Origin: Paenibacillus_E sp052115445
Lineage (GTDB): Bacteria > Bacillota > Bacilli > Paenibacillales > NBRC-103111
Assembly: GCF_052115445.1 (NCBI RefSeq)
Contig: NZ_JBFRGR010000004.1
Coordinates: forward strand, 310,001-374,000
Length of the DNA stretch: 64,000 nucleotides
Direction: 5' to 3'
Positions 7,882-16,164 of this stretch are shown in pieces. A model generated the notes under the pieces. It did not search any database and was not told where the DNA came from. It was given only the letters and a program-made list of their open reading frames with translations. Made by a program: the position numbers and the translations under genes. The first letter of the stretch is position 1. Each line of letters opens with the position of its first letter.

Positions 7882-9777
7882 GTGGGAATGACAAAGAAAT
7901 CATTTGTATCAGTGTTGTTAAGTTTTAGCTTAGTGTTTAGTTTAGTTTCTGTGCTGTTGGTGAAACCCGTGGATGCGAAAACGGTCCGGGTTGCCATTAT
8001 TTCAGTATTGTCTGGAGACGTCACGATTAAAAAAGGCGGCGGCTCCAAAACGTATGATGCGTATGAGAGCATGAGCTTAAACCAAGGCGATACCGTTTAT
8101 ACAGGAGATAGCTCCTCGGTAACACTAAACTTAGCAAGTGGAGACGCTGATGTTACATTAGGTGACAATGCGGAACTCAACGTATCAGACCTCAACTCTG
8201 CGAATGGAAATAAGAAGTCCAAGCTGAAAGTTTGGGCGGGTTCGATGTGGGTCAAAGTTAAATCATTGGCTGGCGCAGATGATGAATTTGAAGTTGAAAC
8301 ACCAACGGCGGTAATGGGGGTACGCGGAACGCAATTCTACGTTTCCGTTGATCCTGTTTCTGGAAAAACCAAAATGGCTGTTGGATCAGGAAGAGTATCC
8401 GCTTCGACAGTAACGTCCAATTCGGATGAGACACAAACCACAACGATTACATACGTGAACCCAACACAAGAAATTTCCTTGGATTCAAGAGATGAAACCA
8501 ATGATCTGGATTTGAAAGTGGAATTTTTCGACTTAGAGGATTTTATTAAAAATGCTTCGCCTGAAATTATTAAAGAATTAATCCTCAATAAAGCAGAAAT
8601 AGATAAAGAAAACGATGAGTTTATTGCGAAAAAGCAAAAGGAAATTGCAGATGGAACGTTTACGGGTGATAAAAATTCTTTGAGTATTAAAAACCAGTCT
8701 GACCTCGATAAAGTGAAACAAAACTTAGAAAATCTAATCGGTAACGTAGCTAAACAAGCTATTGCTGATAAGAAGCTAGATCAAAAAACGGTAGACGCGA
8801 TTATTGCTGAAGTCAATAAAAAAATCGATTCAACGGATAAGAAGCTGGATTTATCCAAAGTTAAGCCGCTGGATAAAACGGCAGGTGTGGATCCTGAATT
8901 AGAGAAGAAGAAGCAAGAAGAGCTTAAGAAGCTTGAAGAAGCAAAGTTGAAAGCGAAGTTGGAAAACGATAAAAAAGCTGAAGAAGCTAAGCTGAAGCTT
9001 GCTGCGGCATTGAAAAAGCTAGAAGAAGAAAAGAAAAAAATTGCAGAAGAAAAGTTAGCTGCGGAAGCTAAGGCGAAAGCTGATGCGGAAGCGAAGTTAA
9101 AGGCTACTTTATCAGAGCAAGAGAAGAAGGCGTTCGAAACAGCAAAAGAGGAAGCGAATAAAGGTACTAGTACGACCCCGCCAACGCAACCGGCTTCAGG
9201 TGACAATAATAATGGCAATGATAACAGTGGTGGTGACACAGGGACACCCGCACCAACGCCAGTTGTAAGTATGGAAGTTGTAGATAAAGTTGATATACCA
9301 ATTGGAGAGGTTGCAACCCGTACTAGTTTTAATTTGAATATCAATTTGACTGATTTCATCGATACATATGGTAAAGACATTTATGGTGTAGAAGTCCATT
9401 TACTGTACGGTTTCAATGCGCATTATAATTATTATTCAGAGGTTCCGTTTAGCGCCAATTCAGCTATTTTCAATGATCCACTTAAAAGTGCGGATTATAT
9501 CAAAGCCTATGAATCACAAGGTACACAAAACGAACTTATATATGCTGTAACCAATTTTGGAAGTGCGGCGAATATTTCGGTTACTGGAAAGAAAAAGCTA
9601 GTCAGTATTCCGATGGAAACTTTTGGTGCTACTGACATCAGTGTTGGTAAAATTGTGATTGTTCGCAAGAAGGCGAATGGTGGAGTTGAAACTATTGATA
9701 TTCCACTAACAAGTATTCAATCAAAGTCGGTAGGTACTGGGACACCTATGCCAAATATTGGTCTGCCACCTGTATAG
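7882..9777 (+). CDS. Secreted FecR-domain protein with charged helical stalk
   Basis: 631 residues with signal peptide (cleavage near 32, VDA). A FecR domain spans about 38-200 and contains the signature TPTAVMGVRGTQF (140-152). A helical Lys/Glu/Ala-rich segment (about 335-428) reads as an uninterrupted coiled coil or single alpha-helix. A Pro/Thr/Asn/Gly linker (429-462) and a C-terminal beta-rich domain (about 463-631) follow. FecR domains usually pass signals across the envelope; in other phyla free FecR proteins often neighbour CHASE2 cyclases, as here. No LPXTG or SLH anchor is visible. GTG 7882 lies eight bases after GGGAGG; ATG 7888 is the alternative. The C-terminal domain resembles cohesin/BIG-like folds only loosely, and I do not name it. 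Confidence 0.85.
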   Translation: MGMTKKSFVSVLLSFSLVFSLVSVLLVKPVDAKTVRVAIISVLSGDVTIKKGGGSKTYDAYESMSLNQGDTVYTGDSSSVTLNLASGDADVTLGDNAELNVSDLNSANGNKKSKLKVWAGSMWVKVKSLAGADDEFEVETPTAVMGVRGTQFYVSVDPVSGKTKMAVGSGRVSASTVTSNSDETQTTTITYVNPTQEISLDSRDETNDLDLKVEFFDLEDFIKNASPEIIKELILNKAEIDKENDEFIAKKQKEIADGTFTGDKNSLSIKNQSDLDKVKQNLENLIGNVAKQAIADKKLDQKTVDAIIAEVNKKIDSTDKKLDLSKVKPLDKTAGVDPELEKKKQEELKKLEEAKLKAKLENDKKAEEAKLKLAAALKKLEEEKKKIAEEKLAAEAKAKADAEAKLKATLSEQEKKAFETAKEEANKGTSTTPPTQPASGDNNNGNDNSGGDTGTPAPTPVVSMEVVDKVDIPIGEVATRTSFNLNINLTDFIDTYGKDIYGVEVHLLYGFNAHYNYYSEVPFSANSAIFNDPLKSADYIKAYESQGTQNELIYAVTNFGSAANISVTGKKKLVSIPMETFGATDISVGKIVIVRKKANGGVETIDIPLTSIQSKSVGTGTPMPNIGLPPV

Positions 9778-9822
9778 TATTCTAACTTATCAAGTTTATC
9801 AGTTGAATTAAAGGAGACTCCA

Positions 9823-11445
9823 ATGAAACCCTTAAAACACATATTTGTTTCAAGTATAATTGCTGCTACGTTGATAGGAGGATCGTCTGCTTTGGCCGCT
9901 GGCTTAGAAGCGGACGGTTTGAAATCTAGCACTGGACAAATTCTATCGGATATATCGACCCTAGCAGGCATCGGCGATTTTGAAGATCGTGATGGGGATG
10001 CGCTGCAAGCAGCATTTCGTGCCCCAAGCAGCGTGCTGCAGCTTCCAGATGGCAGCTTGCTCATCGCCGATACACGCAACCATGTGATTCGTAAAGTGAA
10101 GGATGGCCAAGTCTCCACTTTCGCTGGTCCTGCTCTTGCTGTTACGAAAAATGCGCAAGGCTTCCCGACAGGAGGTCTTCTTGACGGAAAAGCTTCAGAA
10201 GCTTTCTTTAATGAGCCGACAGGACTAGCGCTTGATGCTAAAGGCAATGTCTATGTGGCAGATGCTGGAAATCATGCCATTCGTAAAATTGACGTTAATG
10301 GGACTGTCTCCACAGTTGCGGGGAATGGCGTGCCAGGAAATAAAGACGGTAAGGGTTCGGAAGCTACTTTTAATCACCCAAGTGATATTGCTATTAGTGC
10401 TGACGGTACCGTATATGTGGCGGACTCACTTAATCATACCATTCGTAAAATCGCAACTGATGGTCGCGTTACGACGCTCTCTGCGCCTGTCACACGTGTG
10501 ATTCAGGTTCGTCCAGGCGAAGCTTCCTTCGCGGGCGAATATCACGACGGTAGCCTTTCTACTGCGACATTTAATGAGCCTTCTGGACTTGCATTGGATG
10601 GCAAAGGGAATCTTTACGTTAGTGATACAGGGAACCAACGTATCCGTTATATTGATTTTGCATCAGGAAGTGTATCGACAATAGCTGGATCTACGCCAAC
10701 TGTTGGTGGTTCGACGATCTATGGGAAGAATGAGTTGTATGCAGCAGGTGATTATGCAGATGGAGAAGCTTTGAAAGCGAAGTTTGACTTCCCGAAGGGT
10801 CTGACTGTGACCTCTGAGGGTGGGCTTCTTATCGCGGATAGCTTGAATCATTCGGTTCGATATCTGTTGAATGGCCAAGTCACTACGGTAACAGGTACGC
10901 CTCAAACGGGGGAGGCAGACGGCGTTGAGCAATCTGCAGCGTTCTATAATCCTTCCGATGTACTGGTAACAACACAAGGTAATGTGATTGTAGCGGATGC
11001 ATCGAATAACAAAGTCCGCAAAATTACACCTTATCAATTGCCAGGAGCTGTTTCGAATGATGGACAAGTGAAGGTAGTTAGCGGTAACAAACTCATTTCC
11101 TTTGATGCGCAACCTGAAATTCAAGATGGGCGCACCATGGTGCCAGTTCGTGCGATTAGTGAAACGTTTGGGTATAAGGTGACTTATGCTGAACGGGCTG
11201 GAAAATCAATTGTACAGCTCTCCAAAGGTGATTTGACCGTAGAGTTAACCATTGGTGAAACGGGGATTACTCGTAAGCAAACTGGTCTGCCAGATTTGAA
11301 AGTAGATACAGATGTTGCGCCTTATGTGAAGCAAGATCGTACTTATGTGCCTATTCGCTTCTTCGCTGAACAGATTGGATTGGACGTGCAGTGGCATGCG
11401 GCAGTACAAACAGCCATTTTACGTGTGAAAACATTTGTGAAATAG
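9823..11445 (+). CDS. Secreted NHL-repeat propeller with copper-amine-oxidase-N-like domain
   Basis: 540 residues with a signal peptide (cleavage about 25, ALAAG). Six NHL-type repeats can be read (for example IADTRNHVIRKV, VADAGNHAIRKI, VADSLNHTIRKI, VSDTGNQRIRYI, IADSLNHSVRYL, VADASNNKVRKI), enough for a six-bladed beta-propeller at about residues 45-410. The C-terminal 120 residues, with DGRTMVPVRAISETFG and DRTYVPIRFFAEQIG, match the copper amine oxidase N-terminal-like domain that is common on Paenibacillus surface proteins and often a cell-wall-associated module. Probably an extracellular binding scaffold; no catalytic residues are seen. AAAGGAG precedes ATG 9823. It lies 45 bases after the FecR gene and ends at a terminator, so the three genes probably form one unit. 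Confidence 0.87.
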   Translation: MKPLKHIFVSSIIAATLIGGSSALAAGLEADGLKSSTGQILSDISTLAGIGDFEDRDGDALQAAFRAPSSVLQLPDGSLLIADTRNHVIRKVKDGQVSTFAGPALAVTKNAQGFPTGGLLDGKASEAFFNEPTGLALDAKGNVYVADAGNHAIRKIDVNGTVSTVAGNGVPGNKDGKGSEATFNHPSDIAISADGTVYVADSLNHTIRKIATDGRVTTLSAPVTRVIQVRPGEASFAGEYHDGSLSTATFNEPSGLALDGKGNLYVSDTGNQRIRYIDFASGSVSTIAGSTPTVGGSTIYGKNELYAAGDYADGEALKAKFDFPKGLTVTSEGGLLIADSLNHSVRYLLNGQVTTVTGTPQTGEADGVEQSAAFYNPSDVLVTTQGNVIVADASNNKVRKITPYQLPGAVSNDGQVKVVSGNKLISFDAQPEIQDGRTMVPVRAISETFGYKVTYAERAGKSIVQLSKGDLTVELTIGETGITRKQTGLPDLKVDTDVAPYVKQDRTYVPIRFFAEQIGLDVQWHAAVQTAILRVKTFVK

Positions 11446-11457
11446 ATTTGTAGTTTG

Positions 11458-11505
11458 AAAAGGTTTGGAATGGGAGATCCCCTGACCAAGCCTTTTTCTT
11501 TTTGG
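11458..11505 (+). terminator. Rho-independent terminator after NHL gene
   Basis: Stem AAAAGGTTTGG / CCAAGCCTTTT (one G-T type mismatch) with a TTTCTTTTT tail; it closes the cyclase-FecR-NHL unit. Confidence 0.75.
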
Positions 11506-11575
11506 ACTTCAGCTTTGTGCCTCGATTGCCGATAAAAACGGAGAATAGTGGAAAGTGGACTGGAGGCATGAACGC

Positions 11576-13117
11576 TTGAAGCCGAATAATCGAAACGATC
11601 AATTGACGAAATTCTTCCAACATAATCCGATCGAGGATCCTCAGTATCTCAAGAAATATGTCAAAGAGCATCCGGACCATAAAATGGCGTGGTATTTATT
11701 AGGCAGAGAGTATACGGCTCAGGGGAAAGCAGGTAAGGCGGCTTACTGTTTTGCACAGGCTGGGGAAATATATGAAGCTTTTGAGCAACAAAAGATTGTG
11801 TTGGACGAGCCGTTGCCTCCCAACTTGACGGTACCGGGGCAAATCAAAGAAGGGGATGCAGCTGGAGATCGTCAAGCCCGATCACGTGGTAAACGGAAAT
11901 GGTTGCCATATCTTGTGATGTTAATTTTACTAGCGCTCCCTGCAGGGATGGATCTGGCTCAATCGGATGGGGTGGAGCGTGTAGTCGATGCAACAGAGCA
12001 GTCTGAGGTGTTGGGCTCGGTTGCAGCGCAAACCGACATTCAGGTGGATAATCCCAGATTAAAGCTGTATTTCTCTGATGGGGATTGGGGCAAGAAGCTG
12101 CAACAGATCTTACAACCTCCTATCAGGGGGACGGGAGAATCTGTCATCATGGATGCGCCTCCAAGTCAAGATGGCAAATGGAAAGAATGGCATCGATCGG
12201 TAAGTCCCTTACTTAGCGTTGAACATGTGGGGACGAGTGGAAATCAAGCGGTGTTAAAGTATTATCAGGCACAAATTTGCTCTTGCCAGGTAGTAGACAG
12301 CTCGAAGCTAGTGCCCGTCATTCAAGCTTGGATGCATGATCGTGAAGAAGCGATTATTTTGCAAAGTGCGATTCAGGCCTATCAAAAAAAGACGGGTGGT
12401 TTACCTGATAAGCCACAACAGTTAACGAAGCCGTATCCAGATAATTTATTGCCAGGACTTACACCGCAAATGAAGGAGTCTTTTCCTGTTGCCCTACAAA
12501 AGGTCGCTGAACTTACGAGTGGAAAAGCAGCTCAGGCGCTTAATCTAACAGCGGGGACTGCTACTGGAGGGCAATCTCCGCAATCGAATGAAGAGAAGGC
12601 ATTGGCGGCGAGCAGTTCGCAGCCTGTGGCCTCACCAGAACCATTTACAGAGCCTCTTAGGATTATCATTGATACCGAACAGCATCAACTGGCAGTTGTG
12701 AGTGGAGATTTCATCCTGAGGCGTTATCCTGTAGGACTTGGTGGAGATAAGACGCCGCAAGGTGAGTTTATGATCAGTGAAAAAGTACGTAACCCGAATG
12801 GCAGATCGAATGGTGAGTTCGGCAGCCGCGGCATGACGTTGTCTAATACGCTTTATGCGATTCATGGGACGAATAAACCAGCGAGTATAGGCAAAGATGA
12901 GTCTCATGGTTGTATTCGTATGCTGCAGCAGGATGTGGAAGAATTATATAACATGGTTCCAGGACAAACGAAAGTGACGATTGGGAAGGGCGTGTTGCCT
13001 CTTTCTGAGGCTGGAGAAGGAATAGGCGCTGGTGGAGGAATACCTCAGCAAGCGATCGGTTTGCCTTTGGAGACGAAAGATAATAATCCAAATAAGGTCT
13101 ATAAATGGCTGGATTGA
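11576..13117 (+). CDS. L,D-transpeptidase (YkuD) with N-terminal helical repeat and membrane segment
   Basis: 513 residues if started at TTG 11576, nine bases after TGGAGG; GTG 11555 gives seven more residues with a poorer site. Layout: cytoplasmic TPR-like helices (about 5-70, WYLLGREYTAQGKAGKAAYCF), one membrane helix (about 108-128), an extracytoplasmic region (about 140-380) of unknown fold, and a C-terminal YkuD catalytic domain. The active site reads AIHGTNKP then SHGCIRML, with Cys about 446 as nucleophile. YkuD enzymes form 3-3 peptidoglycan cross-links or attach proteins to the wall. The Gly/Ala-rich end (GAGGGIPQQ) is low-complexity. The combination of inside TPR and outside YkuD suggests coupling of an internal partner to wall modification; that is inference. 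Confidence 0.85.
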   Translation: MKPNNRNDQLTKFFQHNPIEDPQYLKKYVKEHPDHKMAWYLLGREYTAQGKAGKAAYCFAQAGEIYEAFEQQKIVLDEPLPPNLTVPGQIKEGDAAGDRQARSRGKRKWLPYLVMLILLALPAGMDLAQSDGVERVVDATEQSEVLGSVAAQTDIQVDNPRLKLYFSDGDWGKKLQQILQPPIRGTGESVIMDAPPSQDGKWKEWHRSVSPLLSVEHVGTSGNQAVLKYYQAQICSCQVVDSSKLVPVIQAWMHDREEAIILQSAIQAYQKKTGGLPDKPQQLTKPYPDNLLPGLTPQMKESFPVALQKVAELTSGKAAQALNLTAGTATGGQSPQSNEEKALAASSSQPVASPEPFTEPLRIIIDTEQHQLAVVSGDFILRRYPVGLGGDKTPQGEFMISEKVRNPNGRSNGEFGSRGMTLSNTLYAIHGTNKPASIGKDESHGCIRMLQQDVEELYNMVPGQTKVTIGKGVLPLSEAGEGIGAGGGIPQQAIGLPLETKDNNPNKVYKWLD

Positions 13118-13158
13118 AAAAAAGGAGGTGCAAGTTTGAAGCTTGCACCTCCTTTTTC
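13118..13158 (+). terminator. Rho-independent terminator after L,D-transpeptidase
   Basis: Near-perfect stem AAAAAGGAGGTGCAAG / CTTGCACCTCCTTTTT with a seven-base loop, starting right after the stop codon. It could also stop transcription of the minus-strand small gene. Confidence 0.92.
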
Positions 13159-13270
13159 GGGTTAACACGCAATAAATTTTCAGTATGTAGTTGCTGCAAG
13201 TTTCTTCTTGACAATCATTCAGAAAGCGATTACAATTCAAAATGTGAAGTTTTCAATCACTTTAATGAAT

Positions 13271-13405
13271 TCATTTGTTCAAAATGAGCAGTAAAGTCAT
13301 TAGTACTATGACAACTAAGAAAATCGATCCTGTCCAGTAAATCGCTTTCATATTAACTTCGTTTTTCTGTCTCCGCGAAGCGGTTACTGGTTTGCGTTTG
13401 GCCAT
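13271..13405 (-). CDS. Small single-pass membrane protein, unknown function
   Basis: 44 residues: a basic N-terminus (MAKRKPVTASRRQKNEV) and one hydrophobic helix (about 24-41) ending in LLILNK, so probably N-in with the C-terminus outside. ATG 13405 has AAAGGTG upstream; the longer open frame to 13519 has no ribosome site. It stands alone on the minus strand between two plus-strand blocks. I do not recognise a family. It has the look of the many small membrane proteins of Firmicutes that are expressed under stress or sporulation; the sequence does not show which. Confidence 0.6.
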   Translation of the reverse strand: MAKRKPVTASRRQKNEVNMKAIYWTGSIFLVVIVLMTLLLILNK

Positions 13406-13508
13406 AAGAATCACCTTTTCCATTAGGATTAAACGAGATGATTCTATCATATCATAAGTAAGCGCATTCAACGAATAAGAAAAAATGAGCAATTTTATAA
13501 AAAGAGTA

Positions 13509-13537
13509 TTGACGTTCATGTCATTATATTGTAAGAT
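13509..13537 (+). promoter_or_regulatory. SigA-type promoter of a leader RNA
   Basis: TTGACG (13509-13514), 17-base spacer, TAAGAT (13532-13537). Predicted start about 13544. The only downstream element within 110 bases is a strong terminator, not a gene. Confidence 0.62.
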
Positions 13538-13543
13538 TCAATC

Positions 13544-13655
13544 ACACGGAATACCTGAAACAATTGAATATGTCAGTTTTAATAACATGTTACCGCAAGG
13601 GCATTAGTTATTAGAAGAAATGCAAGTCTTCTTCTATAACTATGCCCTTTTTATT
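13544..13655 (+). ncRNA. Putative leader/small RNA ending in an attenuator-like terminator
   Basis: From the predicted start to the T-run gives a transcript of about 110 bases. Its 3' half is a 20-pair stem with two bulged T residues (left arm 13597-13619, right arm about 13628-13651) followed by TTTTTATTTT. An upstream segment TAATAAC (13580-13586) is perfectly complementary to GTTATTA (13607-13613) in the left arm, so an alternative helix could disrupt the terminator. It lies 118 bases before the sugar-binding-protein gene. It could be an attenuated leader for the ABC operon or an independent small RNA. No known riboswitch consensus is recognised. Confidence 0.4.
13597..13655 (+). terminator. 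Strong terminator upstream of the ABC sugar operon
   Basis: Long stem beginning AAGGGCAT and ending ATGCCCTT, then TTTTTATTTT. No coding gene precedes it on the plus strand. Confidence 0.8.
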
Positions 13656-13773
13656 TTGCCAATTTTGAATCATGAAAGGGGTTGATTGTGCAAACTAATA
13701 CGAAGTTTAACTATCGGGTACACGCTTCACCAATAAATTATTAGATGAATTAAAAAAGGGAGAAGATGATCAC

Positions 13774-15129
13774 ATGAACATGAAAAAATGGTCAACAATT
13801 GGTTTGGCAACGTCAATGGCACTCGTAGCTGCAGGTTGCGGTAAATCCACGCCGGTAGAAACAACAAAACCAGCAGCATCTGTGGCTCCAACAGCTGCAG
13901 CATCCGCAGCTCCTACTGCAGCAGCTTCAACTAAACTTACTGGTGATTTTGAAATCCAATACTTTGTTGGCGGATACGGCGACAAATGGTGGAAAAAAGT
14001 TATCGCTGATTTCCAAGCGAAAAACCCTGATTTGAAAATTAAAGAAAGTGCGGGACCAAAAATCAACGAGCAAATGAAACCCCGTTGGATCGCTGGTAAC
14101 CCACCTGATTTCGTATACATCGATGGACCTGAGTTGTTCGACCGCCAAATGGTTACAGACGGACAACTGGAAGATTTGACGGACTGGATCAAAGACGCTA
14201 AAAACGTGGATGGCGAGAAAATCATTGATTTGCTTGCACAAAAGCCACAACAATTTGACGGTAAAACGTACAACATTCCTTTCGTAATGAGCTCATGGGG
14301 TATTTTCTATGATAAAGCTCTTTTCAAAGACAAAGGTTGGGCTGAGCCAAAAGATTTCGAAGAGTTCTTGGCTGTAAGTGAGAAAATTAAAGGTGCTGGC
14401 ATTAATCCATTCATCCACACTGGTAAATATCCGTACTACATCAACGGTGGCGTATTGCTTCCAGCGATCGTATCTGCGAACAACAATGACTACAAATTGC
14501 TGCAAGATATGTCCACAAACAATCTTGAGGCTTGGAAAAACCCTGCAATCATCAAAGGTCTAAACAAAATCGTTCAAATGCGTGATAAAGGCTACATCGA
14601 CAAAGCATCCGTACAAATCAACCACACGGATTCCCAATCCTTGTTCCTACAACATAAAGACGCATTCATCCCGAACGGTCTATGGTTACCAAACGAAATG
14701 GCGAAAGACGTTCCAGGCGGCTTTGACTTCGGATTCATTCCATCCATTACGCAAGATAAAGGTGGAAAAGTTGTAGCTAACACGTCCACAGCTACTTTCG
14801 GTATCGCGAAAAAAGCGAAAAACAAAGATGCTGCAAAAGCATTTATGCAATTCGTATTCTCCAAAACACAAGCTTCCCAATGGGCTGAGCTAAGTGGTGC
14901 TCCTTCCAACGTTAAAGGTGATATTTCTTCTTCCAAAGCTCCTAACTTCGTTAAGGATGCTGCGAAATTCTTGTCATCCCCTGATACTGTAGTTGTACCA
15001 ACCGTTTCCTTTGCTGCTGACGTAGACAAAGCTATGCAAGATGCAACAGTTGCTTTGACAATCGGAACAATTACACCTGAACAATGGGTAACTCGTGTAT
15101 CTGATGTTGTTGCAAAACAAAAGAAATAG
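13774..15129 (+). CDS. ABC transporter sugar-binding lipoprotein (family 1 solute-binding)
   Basis: 451 residues. The signal peptide ends in lipobox LVAAGC (Cys22), followed by a Thr/Pro/Ala/Ser linker and a two-lobed binding protein of the MalE/CUT1 type. Typical segments are GDFEIQYFVGGYG at the start of the fold, PPDFVYIDGPELFD, and the C-terminal AKAFMQFVFSKTQASQWAELSG. It captures an oligo- or monosaccharide outside the cell for the two permeases downstream. The repeated Ala/Thr/Pro tract (PTAAASAAPTAAAS) is a membrane-tether linker. Ribosome site GGGAG; ATG 13774 or 13780. Codon use is strikingly biased towards A-ending pairs, compatible with high expression. No ATPase gene is present in the cluster, so a shared MsmX/UgpC-type ATPase is likely. 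Confidence 0.92.
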   Translation: MNMKKWSTIGLATSMALVAAGCGKSTPVETTKPAASVAPTAAASAAPTAAASTKLTGDFEIQYFVGGYGDKWWKKVIADFQAKNPDLKIKESAGPKINEQMKPRWIAGNPPDFVYIDGPELFDRQMVTDGQLEDLTDWIKDAKNVDGEKIIDLLAQKPQQFDGKTYNIPFVMSSWGIFYDKALFKDKGWAEPKDFEEFLAVSEKIKGAGINPFIHTGKYPYYINGGVLLPAIVSANNNDYKLLQDMSTNNLEAWKNPAIIKGLNKIVQMRDKGYIDKASVQINHTDSQSLFLQHKDAFIPNGLWLPNEMAKDVPGGFDFGFIPSITQDKGGKVVANTSTATFGIAKKAKNKDAAKAFMQFVFSKTQASQWAELSGAPSNVKGDISSSKAPNFVKDAAKFLSSPDTVVVPTVSFAADVDKAMQDATVALTIGTITPEQWVTRVSDVVAKQKK

Positions 15130-15146
15130 GAACTGAATGAAGCAGT

Positions 15147-15188
15147 GCGGGGAACAACAAAGGCATAGCTGCCTAAGGCGTTCTCCGC
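15147..15188 (+). promoter_or_regulatory. Intercistronic hairpin between binding protein and permease genes
   Basis: GCGGGGAAC (15147-15155) pairs with GTTCTCCGC (15180-15188), one mismatch, and an inner AGGCA/TGCCT stem sits in its loop. There is no proper T-run. Such hairpins often stabilise the upstream binding-protein mRNA or partly terminate. Confidence 0.6.
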
Positions 15189-15217
15189 CATTTTAATGAT
15201 AGGACGGTGACGATAGA

Positions 15218-16123
15218 ATGAAGACCAACGCGAAAAAGCTGAAACGGAATTTATTCATCGCTTCATTCATCATTCCGACTTTTCTATTCTTCTGCGTATT
15301 TACGATATATCCCGTTATACAGGCGTTACAGAAGTCTTTCTATGATTGGTCAGGAATGTCTGAAAATAGCGAGTTTATTGGTTTTGATAACTTCGTTGAG
15401 CTTTTCAAAGATCCGATTGTACTTAGAGCCATTGGAAATGACTATTTCCTAGTTGTGGGTAAAGTAATTGGAATTATGATTCTGGCGACTTTCTTCGCTG
15501 TAGCGTTAACAAGATTTAACCTGAAGGGTTCTGGTTTCTTCCGAGCCATCTTCTTTATCCCGAATGTCATTTCAGTCGTTGTAATCGGCGTACTTTGGAA
15601 TTTCATTTACAATCCGCAAATCGGTTTCTTGAATGCTTTCTTGTCTCTCTTTACTGAGAAAAAAGTTGATATTACTTGGCTAGGATTTCCTCAGCACACG
15701 ATCTGGATGCTTCTACCCCCAACCATTTGGGCAGGTATCGGCTTCTACATGATCCTAATGATTGCTGCAATCGTGAATATTCCTGCTTCCTATTATGAGG
15801 CAGCTAATATAGACGGAGCTGGTCAAGGGGCGCAATTCCGCCATATCACCATGCCGCTCATCTGGGAGCAGATTAAGGTTTCCATCGTTAACATCGTTAT
15901 TACTACACTCAACGGCTCCTTCGTAATTGTTCAGCTAATGACCAATGGCGGGCAGCCCGATAATACAACGCAAGTTATGGGTTCTTATCTGTATCGGATG
16001 GCTTTTCAACAGTATCATTTCGGTTATGGAGCAGCCATTGGTGTCATGATTCTGATCGTGTCACTTATCACAACACTGATCTTGCAACGTATCATGCGCC
16101 AAGAAACGATCGAAATGCACTAA
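15218..16123 (+). CDS. ABC sugar transporter permease, MalF/UgpA type
   Basis: 301-residue inner-membrane permease with six hydrophobic segments. The cytoplasmic loop carries the EAA motif as YYEAANIDGAGQGAQFRHI, the contact site for the ATPase. The N-terminal block (FIIPTFLFFCVFTIYPVIQ) is typical of the MalF-like subunit of CUT1 importers. It is encoded 88 bases after the binding protein, with an intercistronic hairpin in between, and 41 bases before the second permease. ATG 15218 is preceded by AGGACGGTGA. Substrate is presumably the sugar bound by the lipoprotein. Confidence 0.93.
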   Translation: MKTNAKKLKRNLFIASFIIPTFLFFCVFTIYPVIQALQKSFYDWSGMSENSEFIGFDNFVELFKDPIVLRAIGNDYFLVVGKVIGIMILATFFAVALTRFNLKGSGFFRAIFFIPNVISVVVIGVLWNFIYNPQIGFLNAFLSLFTEKKVDITWLGFPQHTIWMLLPPTIWAGIGFYMILMIAAIVNIPASYYEAANIDGAGQGAQFRHITMPLIWEQIKVSIVNIVITTLNGSFVIVQLMTNGGQPDNTTQVMGSYLYRMAFQQYHFGYGAAIGVMILIVSLITTLILQRIMRQETIEMH

Positions 16124-16164
16124 AGTCATCATAGACAAAGATACTGAGGGAGGGAAACCATCGT

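Noticed and set aside
8781..9380. 199-codon minus-strand open frame opposite the FecR protein
   Set aside because: It is the Ser/Ala/Phe shadow of the Lys/Glu/Ala helix; no ribosome site and no protein-like composition.
9717..10247. 176-codon minus-strand frame opposite the NHL gene
   Set aside because: It overlaps two well-supported genes on the other strand and has no ribosome site.
13688..13744. 18-codon mini-ORF (GTG 13688) with AAGGGG site before the ABC operon, possible leader peptide
   Set aside because: No run of regulatory codons and no attenuator after it; probably chance.
14592..15191. 199-codon minus-strand open frame opposite the sugar-binding protein
   Set aside because: It arises from the strong codon bias of the real gene; no start signal and composition is shadow-like.
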